From: Anaerolineae bacterium
GTDB lineage: Bacteria > Chloroflexota > Anaerolineae > Aggregatilineales > UBA2796
Reading direction: 5' to 3'
DNA length: 64,000 bases
Assembly: GCA_019637555.1 (NCBI GenBank)
Contig: JAHBVK010000034.1
Coordinates: forward strand, 1-64,000
Made by a program: the position numbers and the translations under genes. How positions within the stretch are numbered: position 1 is the stretch's first letter; each line of letters starts with the position of its first letter. The notes under the pieces are model-generated. The model was not told where the DNA came from. It searched no databases and saw only the letters and a list, made by a program, of their open reading frames with translations. This document shows positions 1 to 8,666 of this stretch, piece by piece.

Positions 1-321
1 ATCGACCAGCATTTGCATCGGATCGAAGCCGTTGCGCGCGTGATCGACACGCCCGACCAGCATTTCGGTGCCGTGTCCACCGTGCATGCCACCATCGCCG
101 TATGGTCCTTCTTGCGGCTTTGGACCATTGCCATCGGTGGGCATCTGCATCTGACCGTGAGGCGAACTGGCATCACCTACAGCCGCACTCTGTGCGCTAG
201 TGACGCGCTGAAACAATCCGGCACTCGCTACGGTTGCTGCTGCGCCTAGCCCTAAGCCGATGAATTTGCGACGACTGACGTTTGCTTCGTCAGGATTCGC
301 ATGTTGGTCAGCATCGCTCAT
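1..321 (-). CDS. Multicopper oxidase, N-terminal part (partial)
   Basis: The gene starts with the ATG at 321 and stays open for 107 codons to the window edge, so only the N-terminus is seen. Residues 15-40 form a twin-arginine export signal (SRRKF followed by a Gly/Ala-rich hydrophobic stretch and an AxA-like end). A Met/His/Gly-rich segment follows, then GRVDHARNGFDPMQML, which resembles the first-cupredoxin start of TAT-exported multicopper oxidases (inference from family memory). Such enzymes oxidise metals or phenolics outside the membrane. The gene is divergent from the metal-exporting ATPase at 602 and shares its control region, which supports a metal-homeostasis role. It could also be a copper-type nitrite reductase relative; the copper ligands lie outside the window. 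Confidence 0.6.
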   Translation of the reverse strand, partial: MSDADQHANPDEANVSRRKFIGLGLGAAATVASAGLFQRVTSAQSAAVGDASSPHGQMQMPTDGNGPKPQEGPYGDGGMHGGHGTEMLVGRVDHARNGFDPMQMLVD

Positions 322-421
322 GATGTTCTCTTTCTTTGCTTTCAATGAAAATACTGTCGTTGTTTAACAATAATTCCTATTTCAATATCTGAAAAATCAT
401 TTTTAAAATGGGGTAGCAAGT

Positions 422-450
422 ATTTTAGATTGACCTAATTTTTCTGTCAA
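422..450 (-). promoter_or_regulatory. Sigma70-type promoter for the multicopper oxidase gene
   Basis: On the minus strand a TTGACA -35 box (445-450) is followed after exactly 17 bp by TAAAAT (422-427). It points at the oxidase start at 321, leaving a leader of about 95 nt. Confidence 0.6.
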
Positions 451-455
451 GAGGC

Positions 456-483
456 TTGACATTGCAATTATCGAGAGTAATAT
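456..483 (+). promoter_or_regulatory. Promoter for the P1B-ATPase operon
   Basis: A TTGACA -35 box (456-461) is followed after 16 bp by TAATAT (478-483). It lies back to back with the minus-strand promoter at 422-450 and directly upstream of the palindrome at 492-507, so a bound repressor would cover the start site. Confidence 0.5.
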
Positions 484-491
484 ATGAATAG

Positions 492-507
492 TTGAACAAT
501 TGTTCAA
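492..507. promoter_or_regulatory. ArsR/SmtB-type operator palindrome
   Basis: TTGAACAATTGTTCAA is a perfect 16-bp palindrome of the TGAAC-N-GTTCA kind bound by ArsR/SmtB family sensors. It sits just downstream of the -10 box of the ATPase promoter. A CzrA-like ArsR protein is encoded at 3082, so autoregulation is likely. A second inverted repeat, TGATAC-N3-GTATCA, lies at 512-526. Confidence 0.6.
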
Positions 508-601
508 TTAATGATACGTTGTATCAATCCTGAACCACGTATTTGATAACAACACGAAGTTAGGCAGCAGATTGGCTGTTATCACGCGCAAGGAACGCAG
601 T

Positions 602-3040
602 ATGAACCCGACAATTCAATTGGATTTGTCTATCTTGCTTCCCAAGATGGACGACCACGATGAATGTGTGGAATTCTTGACGGCGCGATTAGCGACTCTC
701 AAGGGAATTGAGCAAGCACACATCGTTGAGGAAGGCGGCAAGACCCGTTTGTGCTTGCACTACGATCCGAATCTACTCTCGTTGGCGACAGTACAGCGTT
801 TAGCTCAAGAAGCGGGCGTGGAAATCAGCCAGCGTTATCGGCACGAGCAAATTGCTTTCGCTCCCCTCAATGCGGCTGACGCTGCGATCATCTTGGAGCG
901 GCAACTTCAACAATTGAAGGGCATGTTACACGCCAGCGTTAATTACGCCGCCGGCTTGATCTTTGTCGCCTATGACAGTGAGGTGTTGCAACGCGACACC
1001 ATCGAGCAAACTGTCCAGAATATGGGCACAAAACTGATCGCGCCCGTAGGGGGTTCGCCTCGGCATGAAGCGCGCGGTACGGAGGAACATACTCATGAAC
1101 ATGATCACGATCATGGTAGCGCGCCCACATTCCTACCCCACTGGATGCAGGAACGTTGGACGCTGATTCTGGTGGGGTTAGCCGCACTATTTTTCCTAAC
1201 GGGCTGGTTAGGCGACACTTTTTTTGGCTTGCCAACTTCGGTTGCCAATGTCTTTTTCGTACTTGCCTATATTGCGGGCGGGTACGACGTAGCAACTCAC
1301 GCCATTCCCGCCTTGTTTAAGGGCAAACTGGATACCGACATATTGATGTTGGCGGCGGCGGCGGGAGCGGCAGTTTTGGGTGAACTTGGTGAGGGTGCAT
1401 TCTTGTTGCTGCTCTTTGCTATCGGACATGCAGGCGAACACTATGCGCTAGATCGGGCGCGGAACGCGATCAATGCTTTGGGATCGCTGATGCCGAAAAC
1501 AGCACAGGTCAAGCGGGACGGCAAGCTCATTGAGCAACCAGTTGAACAAATTGAGATCGATGATGTTGTTGTAGTTAGACCGGGTGATCGCATCCCTGTT
1601 GATGGCAAAGTAGCTCAAGGCAGCAGCACCGTAGATCAGAGTCCGATCACTGGGGAAAGCGTACCTGTAACCAAAATTGTTGGTGACGAGGTGTTTGCTG
1701 GAACCGTTAACAAGGATAACTCCCTTGAACTTCAGGTCAAGCGCTTATCAGCCGACAACACGCTGAGTCGCGTGATGAAGTTGGTCGCTGAAGCGCAAAG
1801 CCAGCAAAGCCCGACGCAGCAATTCGCGGATCGCTTCACCTCGCGCTTTGTGCCAGCCGTTTTCATCGCCACTTTGCTGGTGATCCTTGTTCCCCCGCTG
1901 CTTAATCTGCTGCCGTTGCAAGACAGCTTTTATCGTGGATTGCTTTTGTTAGTCGCCGCGTCGCCTTGTGCGCTGGCAATAGGCACTCCCGCCGCAGTGT
2001 TGGCTGGTATCGCTCAGGCTGCGCGTAACGGCATCCTGATTAAAGGTGGTGTGCATCTGGAAAATCTGGGCGGGTTAAAAGCAATCGCCTTTGACAAGAC
2101 AGGCACAATCACCAGCGGAACCTTTAGCGTGACCGATGTTATCCCGCTGAACGGCACACCCGCCGATGATCTGCTGCGGATCGCGGGTGCAGTCGAGCAG
2201 CAATCCAATCATCCGCTGGCACAAGCGGTGGTGCGGGCGGCACAGCAGAAGAATCTGCAATTCACAAAGGTCGATAGCTTGGAGAATGTTCCCGGACGCG
2301 GTGTCCGGAGTGCCATCGATGGCAAGCAAGTGCTTATCGGATCAGCAAAGCTGTTTCAGGAGTCATCTGCGCCAACGCCTGATCCAAAGCTGCTTCAGCA
2401 AGTCGATGCGCTAGAGAAATCCGGACGTTCGACTATGCTGGTGAGTCGGGGAGATGAATTCCTCGGCATTCTCGGTTTGTCCGATACTCCCCGTCCCAAC
2501 GTCCCTGAAGTGATGAGCGACTTGCGTAAACTAGGCATTGAACATCTGGTAATGCTCACGGGTGATAACCGTGAAGTGGCGAAGAATATCGCGGCTCAGG
2601 TCGGTTTGACTGATGTTGAAGCGGAATTGATGCCAGAAGATAAGCTCAGAACGATCAAGAAATTGGAAACGAAGTACCACGCGATTGCTATGATCGGTGA
2701 TGGTGTCAATGACGCGCCCGCGCTGGCAACGGCAACCGTCGGGATTGCGATGGGCGGCGCTGGCACGGCGGTAGCTCTAGAAACGGCAGACGTCGCTTTG
2801 ATGGCTGATGATTTAGGACGATTGCCATTTGCCATCGCTCTCAGCCGCGCCAGCAAGGAGATCATCCGACAAAATCTCATTATCTCAATGGGCGTAATCG
2901 GTTTGCTCATTCTCACTTCGGTGCTTGGGCTGGTTCAATTGGGCTTTGCGGTGGTGCTGCATGAAGGCAGCACTATCGTCGTGGCATTAAATGCGCTGCG
3001 GCTGTTGACAATTCGGAGTTTAGACATAACATCTGAATAG
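602..3040 (+). CDS. P1B-type heavy-metal translocating ATPase (SPC/HEGST type)
   Basis: This 812-residue membrane pump would export divalent metal at the cost of ATP. The motifs seen are SPC in a transmembrane helix (S454-P455-C456), the phosphorylated DKTG (D498), GDGVND near residue 700 and HEGST at H787. SPC plus HEGx marks the P1B-4 group, known for Co/Zn/Fe/Cd export. The N-terminus holds two HMA-like ferredoxin folds without CxxC, then a His-rich run (about 163-172), which is unusual for P1B-4 pumps. I chose the ATG at 602, with AAGGA at 590-594, over the TTG at 572. An ArsR sensor gene follows and an ArsR-type operator precedes, so metal-induced expression is likely. The exact metal is not readable from sequence. 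Confidence 0.9.
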   Translation: MNPTIQLDLSILLPKMDDHDECVEFLTARLATLKGIEQAHIVEEGGKTRLCLHYDPNLLSLATVQRLAQEAGVEISQRYRHEQIAFAPLNAADAAIILERQLQQLKGMLHASVNYAAGLIFVAYDSEVLQRDTIEQTVQNMGTKLIAPVGGSPRHEARGTEEHTHEHDHDHGSAPTFLPHWMQERWTLILVGLAALFFLTGWLGDTFFGLPTSVANVFFVLAYIAGGYDVATHAIPALFKGKLDTDILMLAAAAGAAVLGELGEGAFLLLLFAIGHAGEHYALDRARNAINALGSLMPKTAQVKRDGKLIEQPVEQIEIDDVVVVRPGDRIPVDGKVAQGSSTVDQSPITGESVPVTKIVGDEVFAGTVNKDNSLELQVKRLSADNTLSRVMKLVAEAQSQQSPTQQFADRFTSRFVPAVFIATLLVILVPPLLNLLPLQDSFYRGLLLLVAASPCALAIGTPAAVLAGIAQAARNGILIKGGVHLENLGGLKAIAFDKTGTITSGTFSVTDVIPLNGTPADDLLRIAGAVEQQSNHPLAQAVVRAAQQKNLQFTKVDSLENVPGRGVRSAIDGKQVLIGSAKLFQESSAPTPDPKLLQQVDALEKSGRSTMLVSRGDEFLGILGLSDTPRPNVPEVMSDLRKLGIEHLVMLTGDNREVAKNIAAQVGLTDVEAELMPEDKLRTIKKLETKYHAIAMIGDGVNDAPALATATVGIAMGGAGTAVALETADVALMADDLGRLPFAIALSRASKEIIRQNLIISMGVIGLLILTSVLGLVQLGFAVVLHEGSTIVVALNALRLLTIRSLDITSE

Positions 3041-3048
3041 TTGTTCAG
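3033..3048. promoter_or_regulatory. Second ArsR-like half-site pair before arsR
   Basis: CTGAA-N6-TTCAG overlaps the ATPase stop codon and precedes the ArsR gene by about 34 nt. It resembles the operator at 492-507 (TGAAC-type arms), though it is weaker. It could give the sensor gene its own metal-controlled promoter. Confidence 0.35.
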
Positions 3049-3081
3049 GTATACAGCAAGAGATAGAGATGTGGATCACTC

Positions 3082-3384
3082 ATGGATACAACGGTGAACG
3101 TCACAATGGAATTGGCAGAGCGCATGGCAGAGATGTTCGCTACCTTGAGCGATCCGAATCGCATCCGAATCATCGCGGTGTTGTCACATCATGAACTCAG
3201 TGTAGGACAAATCGTCGAACTAGTGGGACTAAGCGAATCGGCAACCTCACATCAACTCCGTTTGCTGCGAAATCAACGCTTGGTGCGGGTGCGTAAAGAG
3301 GGACGACAAGTATTTTATAGGCTGGATGATGATCACATCCATGATCTACTAGATCGCGCTATCGAGCACCTAAGTCACGAATAA
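3082..3384 (+). CDS. ArsR/SmtB-family metal-sensing repressor (CzrA-like)
   Basis: This is a 100-residue winged helix-turn-helix repressor. The recognition region reads ELSVGQIVELVGLSESATSHQL, with the usual ELCVC cysteines replaced, so an alpha3 thiolate (As/Cd/Pb) site is absent. The C-terminal helix carries D83, H85, H96 and H99 with the D-x-H-x10-H-x2-H spacing of the alpha5 site of CzrA, a Zn/Co sensor. This fits control of the preceding P1B-4 ATPase. The gene lies 41 nt after the pump gene and 11 nt before the histidine kinase. Metal binding would release it from the palindrome at 492-507 and perhaps from 3033-3048. Confidence 0.88.
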   Translation: MDTTVNVTMELAERMAEMFATLSDPNRIRIIAVLSHHELSVGQIVELVGLSESATSHQLRLLRNQRLVRVRKEGRQVFYRLDDDHIHDLLDRAIEHLSHE

Positions 3385-3395
3385 GCGTAGTATCT

Positions 3396-4574
3396 ATGGC
3401 TGAAGCGACACCAGATGCACTAGAACAGCGCAACCGCGAACTTTCCATTTTGAATGTGATCGCGCAGGCGCTTAACCGCCAGACTGAATTGGTCGAGGCG
3501 TTGCAAACGACGCTGCATCAAGTGGTCGAGCTATTTAATCTGCATACAGCATGGATATGGTTGGTCGAAGAAAACAACGACCAGTTCTATCTAGCAGCAT
3601 CGCTTCATCTACCTCCTGCACTCGCTGAATCACCGCGCCGGATGCAAGGTTGGTGTTACTGCCAAGAACTTTATGACGCAGGCGATTTGGATGAGGCGTC
3701 CAACGTCAGCGTCATCCAATGTACGCGGCTAAAGGGACTCTCTAAGGGTACAGATGGCTTGCTTAATCATGCTTCAGTGCCATTGTACGCACATGGGAAG
3801 CGGCTGGGCATCCTCAATGTCGTCAGCAGCGACTGGCGTGAATTGACACTTGATGAGCTACGATTGCTGTACACCGTTGGCGATATGCTGAGTATTGCTA
3901 TCGAACGTGCCCGCTTATTCGCTAATAGCACACGGCTCGGTGCTTTGGAGGAACGCAACCGCCTCGCCCGTGAAATTCATGATACGCTGGCGCAAGGCTT
4001 GGCGGCAACATCTATGCAACTGGAGACGGCGGAAGTCCTGCTCGAATCAGGTGGCGATTCCGAAAAACTGCGCCGCGCAGTCGAACGTGCCCTACAGCTT
4101 ACGCGCCAGAATCTGGAAGAAGCACGGCGTTCTGTACTCGACCTACGGGCAGAACCATTAGAGGGCAAAACATTAGCCGAAGCACTGTCGACATTAGCGC
4201 AGGAAGTGACCGAAAATGCAGGTCTAAAGCTCAGGTATGCCAGCGAAGGGAATGTGCATTCCATACCACTACGAATTGAGATCGGGTTGTATCGTATAGC
4301 GCAGGAGGCGCTCACCAATGTGGTGCGTCATGCACGAGCGTCCAAGGTTACGATTAAATTGAATGCCGAGAATGACACAGTTGCCCTGATAATCGAGGAC
4401 GACGGGCAAGGTTTTGATCCAGATCAGGTGTCAGCAGGGCGTTTTGGACTGATCGGCATCAACGAGCGCGCCCGACTACTTGGTGGTTCGGCTAACTTAT
4501 GCAGCGAACCCGGCGAGGGGACGGCACTGGAGGTTAACATTCCTCTTGAAGATGAGCCAATTAGACGATCATGA
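3396..4574 (+). CDS. GAF-domain sensor histidine kinase (NarL/DegS group)
   Basis: The 392-residue protein has no membrane segments. It has an N-terminal GAF domain (about residues 15-170), a HisKA_3 dimerisation helix with the phospho-acceptor H195 in REIHDTLAQG, and a HATPase domain with EALTNVVRHA (N box) and DDGQGFD plus GRFGLIGINERA (G boxes). It is cytoplasmic and probably senses a small molecule or redox state through GAF. Its stop overlaps the start of the response regulator (ATGA at 4571), so the two form a pair. Its position right after arsR suggests co-transcription with the metal pump, but the signal is unknown. Confidence 0.9.
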   Translation: MAEATPDALEQRNRELSILNVIAQALNRQTELVEALQTTLHQVVELFNLHTAWIWLVEENNDQFYLAASLHLPPALAESPRRMQGWCYCQELYDAGDLDEASNVSVIQCTRLKGLSKGTDGLLNHASVPLYAHGKRLGILNVVSSDWRELTLDELRLLYTVGDMLSIAIERARLFANSTRLGALEERNRLAREIHDTLAQGLAATSMQLETAEVLLESGGDSEKLRRAVERALQLTRQNLEEARRSVLDLRAEPLEGKTLAEALSTLAQEVTENAGLKLRYASEGNVHSIPLRIEIGLYRIAQEALTNVVRHARASKVTIKLNAENDTVALIIEDDGQGFDPDQVSAGRFGLIGINERARLLGGSANLCSEPGEGTALEVNIPLEDEPIRRS

Positions 4575-5236
4575 CAGCTAATGAGCAAACGCCCATCCGG
4601 ATCCTCATCGCTGACGATCATCCAGTGGTACGGGATGGACTTGCTGCTATTTTAGGGACGCAGCCCGATTTCGTGATCGTGGGCGAAGCAGCGACGGGTA
4701 CCGAATTGGTGGCGAAAGCTGAAGCGTTACGACCACAAATCATCCTCACCGACTTAGAAATGCCCGCGATGGACGGCATTGAGGCAATACAGCGACTCCG
4801 CGAACGATTACCGGAAATACGAGTGATCGTGCTAACGGCTTTTGATACGGATGATCGTATTGTTGGCGCAATACAGGCTGGCGCGTCCGGCTATCTACTC
4901 AAAGGAGCTCCTCGCAACGAGATATTCGAGGCAATCCGAGTCGTCAGCGGCGGCGGTACGTTGATCCAATCGGTGGTCGTTTCCCATTTAGTGCGCCACA
5001 TTCAAGCGCCAAGTGCGTCTACCACTGAACCTCTAACTGAACGCGAACTAGAGGTATTGCGGCTGATGGCACATGGACAACTCAACAAGGAAATTGCCGC
5101 TCAACTCGACATCACTGAACGCACTGTGAAGTTCCACGTTAGCGCGATCCTGAGTAAACTCAACGCCAGTAACCGCACTGAAGCTGTTCACATTGCGCTG
5201 CAACAGAATGTAATCTCCCTCGATTCCTCGCGCTAG
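4571..5236 (+). CDS. NarL/LuxR-type response regulator
   Basis: The 221-residue protein has a receiver domain with the acidic pair DD near residue 15, the phosphorylation site D61 in LTDLEMPAMDG, the switch Thr in VLTAF and the conserved Lys in YLLKGA. The C-terminal LuxR helix-turn-helix (about 150-212) contains LTERELEVLRLMA and NKEIAAQLDITERTVKFHVSAIL. It is translationally coupled to the upstream kinase. Its targets are not evident; a 7-bp inverted repeat just after the gene (5260-5277) is a candidate site. Confidence 0.92.
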   Translation: MTANEQTPIRILIADDHPVVRDGLAAILGTQPDFVIVGEAATGTELVAKAEALRPQIILTDLEMPAMDGIEAIQRLRERLPEIRVIVLTAFDTDDRIVGAIQAGASGYLLKGAPRNEIFEAIRVVSGGGTLIQSVVVSHLVRHIQAPSASTTEPLTERELEVLRLMAHGQLNKEIAAQLDITERTVKFHVSAILSKLNASNRTEAVHIALQQNVISLDSSR

Positions 5237-5259
5237 AAGCAGTTCATCCCTTTGATCCC

Positions 5260-5277
5260 ACTGTACCATCGTACAGT
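5260..5277. other. Inverted repeat after the response regulator
   Basis: ACTGTAC-CATC-GTACAGT is a perfect 7-bp inverted repeat with a 4-nt spacer, 23 nt after the regulator stop and 92 nt before the next gene. No T-run follows, so it may be either an operator for the SDR gene or a weak terminator. Confidence 0.35.
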
Positions 5278-5369
5278 ATCACCCTGATCCAATCCCCGAC
5301 GATATTTCATCTCTAACCTCATATACTGATCTGCAAGTAGTGTAGGCAAACTTAGCCCAAGGACAAACA

Positions 5370-6500
5370 ATGACTAAAAATGTCGCCCTAATCACAGGAT
5401 CGTCGCGTGGGCTTGGCTTGGCATTAGCGCGCGAACTGGCGCAAGATGGCTGGTCGCTGATCCTTGATGCGCGGGGAAGTGCGGCGCTGCAAGCAGTTGA
5501 ACGCGAATTAACTGCCATAACTCAGGTGATTGCTATTGCTGGCGACATTACCGACTCGGCTCACCGGGTACAGCTGGCTGATACGGCGCATAAGTTAGGC
5601 GGAGTCGACGTATTGATCAACAACGCTAGTACTCTTGGGATCAGCCCTCGCCCTAATCTGCTCGAATATCCGCTAGAAGGACTTGAAACCGTATTCCGCA
5701 CCAATGTGATCGCGCCACTGGCTTTGATTCAAGCATTGAACGCAGTTTCAGCACTCAAATCAGCAGCGCGTATCATCAACGTGACCAGCGACGCAGGGGT
5801 TGAACCTTATGCAGGCTGGGGCGGATATGGTGCAAGTAAAGCCGCCTTTGAGCATCTTTCCGCGATCCTCGCCGCTGAACGCCCCGATTGGCGTATTTAC
5901 TGGATCGATCCGGGAGATATGCAAACACAAATGCATCAAGAGGCGTTTCCCGGCGAAGATATCAGTGATCGCGCTTTACCAGAGGAGAGTGTGCCCGGTT
6001 TTCTACGGCTGATTAACGGTGATCTACCAAGCGGGCGTTATCAGGCAAGCAAGTTGAGCAAGCCTAACCAGGAAGTGCAATCTCAAGTGCGTGGGATGCG
6101 CCTCACCTTAACAGTTGCAGATTTTGAGCGTGCTGCTGCCTTGTATCGTGATGGGCTAGGCTTACCTGTCATTGATCAGTGGATCGATGAGACGAGCAAG
6201 GGCGTCTTGCTCGGTGCTGGAACCGCTACGCTGGAACTCGTGAACAAAGCGCAAGCCGCAGAAGTTGATGCCATCGAGGGAAGCAAAATCGAGGCTGGTC
6301 AGGCACGTCTTGCCTTTGATGTCAGCAGCGAACAACTTGCTGCTGCCGCACTGATCGAGCATGGTGCAACTGCGCTTTCAAATGCGGTCTTGACCTCATG
6401 GCATCACCTCAATCAGCGGTTTCAAGCACCGCATGGAGTCCATGAAGATATTCAATTGACGCTTTCTGAAGTCGTCACGCCAACAACGAAAGTTGAGTAA
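5370..6500 (+). CDS. SDR oxidoreductase fused to a glyoxalase/VOC-like domain
   Basis: The 376-residue protein has two parts. Residues 1-230 are a short-chain dehydrogenase with the cofactor motif TGSSRGLG, NNAS, a catalytic Ser region (VTSDAG) and YGASK (Y-x-x-x-K class). The protein keeps a PGDMQTQMHQEAFPGED segment typical of SDRs acting on unknown carbonyls. Residues about 238-372 read like one vicinal-oxygen-chelate module (MRLTLTVADFERAAALYRDGLGLPV, later FQAPHG). The fusion suggests one enzyme making or using a carbonyl the other handles, but the substrate is unknown. The ATG at 5370 has AAGGA upstream. The stop overlaps an alternative TTG start of queA. Confidence 0.82.
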   Translation: MTKNVALITGSSRGLGLALARELAQDGWSLILDARGSAALQAVERELTAITQVIAIAGDITDSAHRVQLADTAHKLGGVDVLINNASTLGISPRPNLLEYPLEGLETVFRTNVIAPLALIQALNAVSALKSAARIINVTSDAGVEPYAGWGGYGASKAAFEHLSAILAAERPDWRIYWIDPGDMQTQMHQEAFPGEDISDRALPEESVPGFLRLINGDLPSGRYQASKLSKPNQEVQSQVRGMRLTLTVADFERAAALYRDGLGLPVIDQWIDETSKGVLLGAGTATLELVNKAQAAEVDAIEGSKIEAGQARLAFDVSSEQLAAAALIEHGATALSNAVLTSWHHLNQRFQAPHGVHEDIQLTLSEVVTPTTKVE

Positions 6501-6507
6501 CGTTACT

Positions 6508-7581
6508 ATGAGCACAATCCTAGCCGACTTCAATACAATGGATTTCGTGCTTCCCACCGAACTAGAAGCCAGTACACCGCCAGAAGCACGCGGACTTACG
6601 CGCGATCAAGTGCGCTTGATGGTGTCGCATTACGAGACTGATCAAATCATTCACGCGCAGTTCTACAATCTGCCACAGTTTCTCCGCGCCGGTGATGTGC
6701 TTGCTATCAATACCAGTGGGACGCTCAATGCTGCCTTGCGTGTTCAGCGTGAGGATATGACACCTCTCGAACTGCACATCTCCACCCACCTACCTGCCGA
6801 TTTGTGGTTGGTGGAAGCCCGTGCCATTGACGGAAAAAGCACGCAGCCATTCTATGACATCAGAGATGGCGAAGTATTGATACTTCCCGATGGCGGACGC
6901 GCGATCCTGCATACGCCTTATGCGCGGCAGCGTGTAGCAGGTACACCGCCACGGCTGTGGGTAGCATCGTTGCAGCTACCGTTGCCACTGAACCAGTATC
7001 TAGATCGCTACGGCTTTCCCATCCGTTACAACTATGTGCGAGAGAGTTATCCAGCGACGTACTATCAAACGATCTACGTCACCGAAATGGGCAGCGCGGA
7101 GATGCCTTCCGCTGGTCGCGCCTTTACGCCGGAACTGCTGGCAGGACTAGTCGCTAATGGCGTACAGATCGCGCCTTTGATTTTGCATACAGGGGTATCA
7201 AGCCTAGAAAGTCACGAGCCGCCGTACGAGGAGTATTACCGTGTGCCATCTACCACCGCCCAAGTGATCAATGCTGCGTCTCAGGCAGGCAGGCGGATCA
7301 TCGCCGTCGGTACAACGGTTGTACGTGCACTCGAAACAGTAGCAACTGGCGATGGACTTGTGCATCCTGGTGAAGGATGGACTGAATTGGTAATCACACC
7401 TGAACGCGGCATATCCATTGTCAATGGGCTGCTGACCGGCTTTCATGAGCCACGAGCCAGTCACCTTGCCATGTTAGAATCACTAACGGGCAAGGCACAT
7501 CTGCAAATAACCTACAGGGCGGCATTGCGCGAGCGTTATCTATGGCATGAGTTCGGTGACTTACATTTGATCCTGCCGTAG
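6508..7581 (+). CDS. queA: S-adenosylmethionine:tRNA ribosyltransferase-isomerase-like
   Basis: QueA transfers the ribose part of SAM to 7-aminomethyl-7-deazaguanine in tRNA, forming epoxyqueuosine. The 357-residue protein shows the family hallmarks FNTMDFVLPTELEA at the N-terminus, AGDVLAINTSGTLNAAL, YDIRDGEVLILPDGGRA and the C-terminal GTTVVRALE and LLTGFHEPRASHLAML stretches. The order fits QueA, though the sequence is divergent (NTSGTLNA where most have NDTRVIPA), so it may belong to a QueA-like side family. I chose the ATG at 6508; a TTG at 6493 overlapping the previous stop is possible. No other queuosine genes are in the window. Confidence 0.8.
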   Translation: MSTILADFNTMDFVLPTELEASTPPEARGLTRDQVRLMVSHYETDQIIHAQFYNLPQFLRAGDVLAINTSGTLNAALRVQREDMTPLELHISTHLPADLWLVEARAIDGKSTQPFYDIRDGEVLILPDGGRAILHTPYARQRVAGTPPRLWVASLQLPLPLNQYLDRYGFPIRYNYVRESYPATYYQTIYVTEMGSAEMPSAGRAFTPELLAGLVANGVQIAPLILHTGVSSLESHEPPYEEYYRVPSTTAQVINAASQAGRRIIAVGTTVVRALETVATGDGLVHPGEGWTELVITPERGISIVNGLLTGFHEPRASHLAMLESLTGKAHLQITYRAALRERYLWHEFGDLHLILP

Positions 7582-7585
7582 GCAG

Positions 7586-8653
7586 TTACGACATTTTTGC
7601 ACTCTCGACCTCTGTCATTGACGCAAGAACATCTTGCAACGATGCTTCCGCCAACGCAATCACCTGATCGCACGCGCCGTAGTAGATTTGCAGCCTGTCA
7701 TCTTTGAGTATCGCCCCACAAGAAAAGACGACGTTGCGGAAAAATCCTTCAGTCTCGTAGATCGCCGTTGGCGCGAGGATTGGTCGCTGGCTGCGCTTGA
7801 TCACGCGCCAAGGTTCGTCCAACGGAGTGAGGAACGCACCGAGGCAGTAGCAATCATTGCGATCTGCCGCATGGTAGATGGACAGCCAGCCTTCCGCAGT
7901 CTTGATCGGTGGGGCGCCACCGCCCACACGACCCGCTTCCCAACCATCCGTTTGTGATTGCAACACAACGCGATGCCCGCCCCAATGTCGTAAATCTGGC
8001 GACGAGGCAAACCACATGTTGAGATTACCCACAATGCTAGGCATCGGACGGTGATAGCAGAGAAATTCACCGTTTATCTGCTCCGGAAAAATGACCACAT
8101 CACGATTGGCTGGGGGAAAGATCACCCCATGTCGCATACTCTGCTGGAAATCTGAAGTAGCCACTAACCCTGTGCTGATGCCCAGCGAACTAACTGCGCT
8201 ATAGTTCACATAATAAGTGTCGTCAATCAAAGTGATACGAGCATCTTCAACGCCAAAATTTTCATAGGGAGGTTGAGCATGCAGCCAGGGGCTGCGATCA
8301 ACCGTAAAATTGATCCCATCACTGCTGCGCGCAAGTCGAAGATGGCTGATACTGCTGAGGTAGGTTTCTCCCGTTTTTAGATGCTTGATCAAACGAGGAT
8401 CACTGGTGTCGTAATCGTTGTCATGCCGCGAGACGCTGTGAATAGTTAAGTTTCCATCTTCCTGCAAAACGGGATAGTGAACTGAATCAGCGCCATTCCG
8501 AAGGGGACGTTCAGCAACTCGTAGCAGCAGCAGCACTTCGTTCTGATGTATTGCTACTCCCGCATTGAATGCACCGATCACCTCAAAATCAGGGCGCGAT
8601 GGTGATACATCAGCGGGCGTGATTAGTGGATTACGCGGATGGCGCTGAAACAT
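7586..8653 (-). CDS. GH130 family protein (beta-mannoside phosphorylase/hydrolase type)
   Basis: The 355-residue protein is a five-bladed propeller enzyme of the GH130 type. Motifs include FQRHPRNPLITP at the start, NFGVEDARIT with the catalytic Asp, and GGAPPIKTAEGWLSIYHA. GH130 members split beta-mannosides by phosphorolysis or hydrolysis, giving mannose-1-phosphate or mannose in the cytoplasm. It lies 13 nt downstream of the 710-aa gene on the same strand, so the two probably form one transcript. It converges on queA with only 4 nt between stops. Linkage specificity (1,2 or 1,4) cannot be read here. Confidence 0.85.
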   Translation of the reverse strand: MFQRHPRNPLITPADVSPSRPDFEVIGAFNAGVAIHQNEVLLLLRVAERPLRNGADSVHYPVLQEDGNLTIHSVSRHDNDYDTSDPRLIKHLKTGETYLSSISHLRLARSSDGINFTVDRSPWLHAQPPYENFGVEDARITLIDDTYYVNYSAVSSLGISTGLVATSDFQQSMRHGVIFPPANRDVVIFPEQINGEFLCYHRPMPSIVGNLNMWFASSPDLRHWGGHRVVLQSQTDGWEAGRVGGGAPPIKTAEGWLSIYHAADRNDCYCLGAFLTPLDEPWRVIKRSQRPILAPTAIYETEGFFRNVVFSCGAILKDDRLQIYYGACDQVIALAEASLQDVLASMTEVESAKMS

Positions 8654-8666
8654 AGTGATCTATCCC

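Noticed and set aside
13..249. Plus-strand open frame at the window start.
   Set aside because: It is antisense to the multicopper oxidase N-terminus, which has a TAT signal and a promoter.
7634..7957. Plus-strand open frame opposite the first GH130 gene.
   Set aside because: Antisense shadow; the minus-strand frame carries GH130 motifs.
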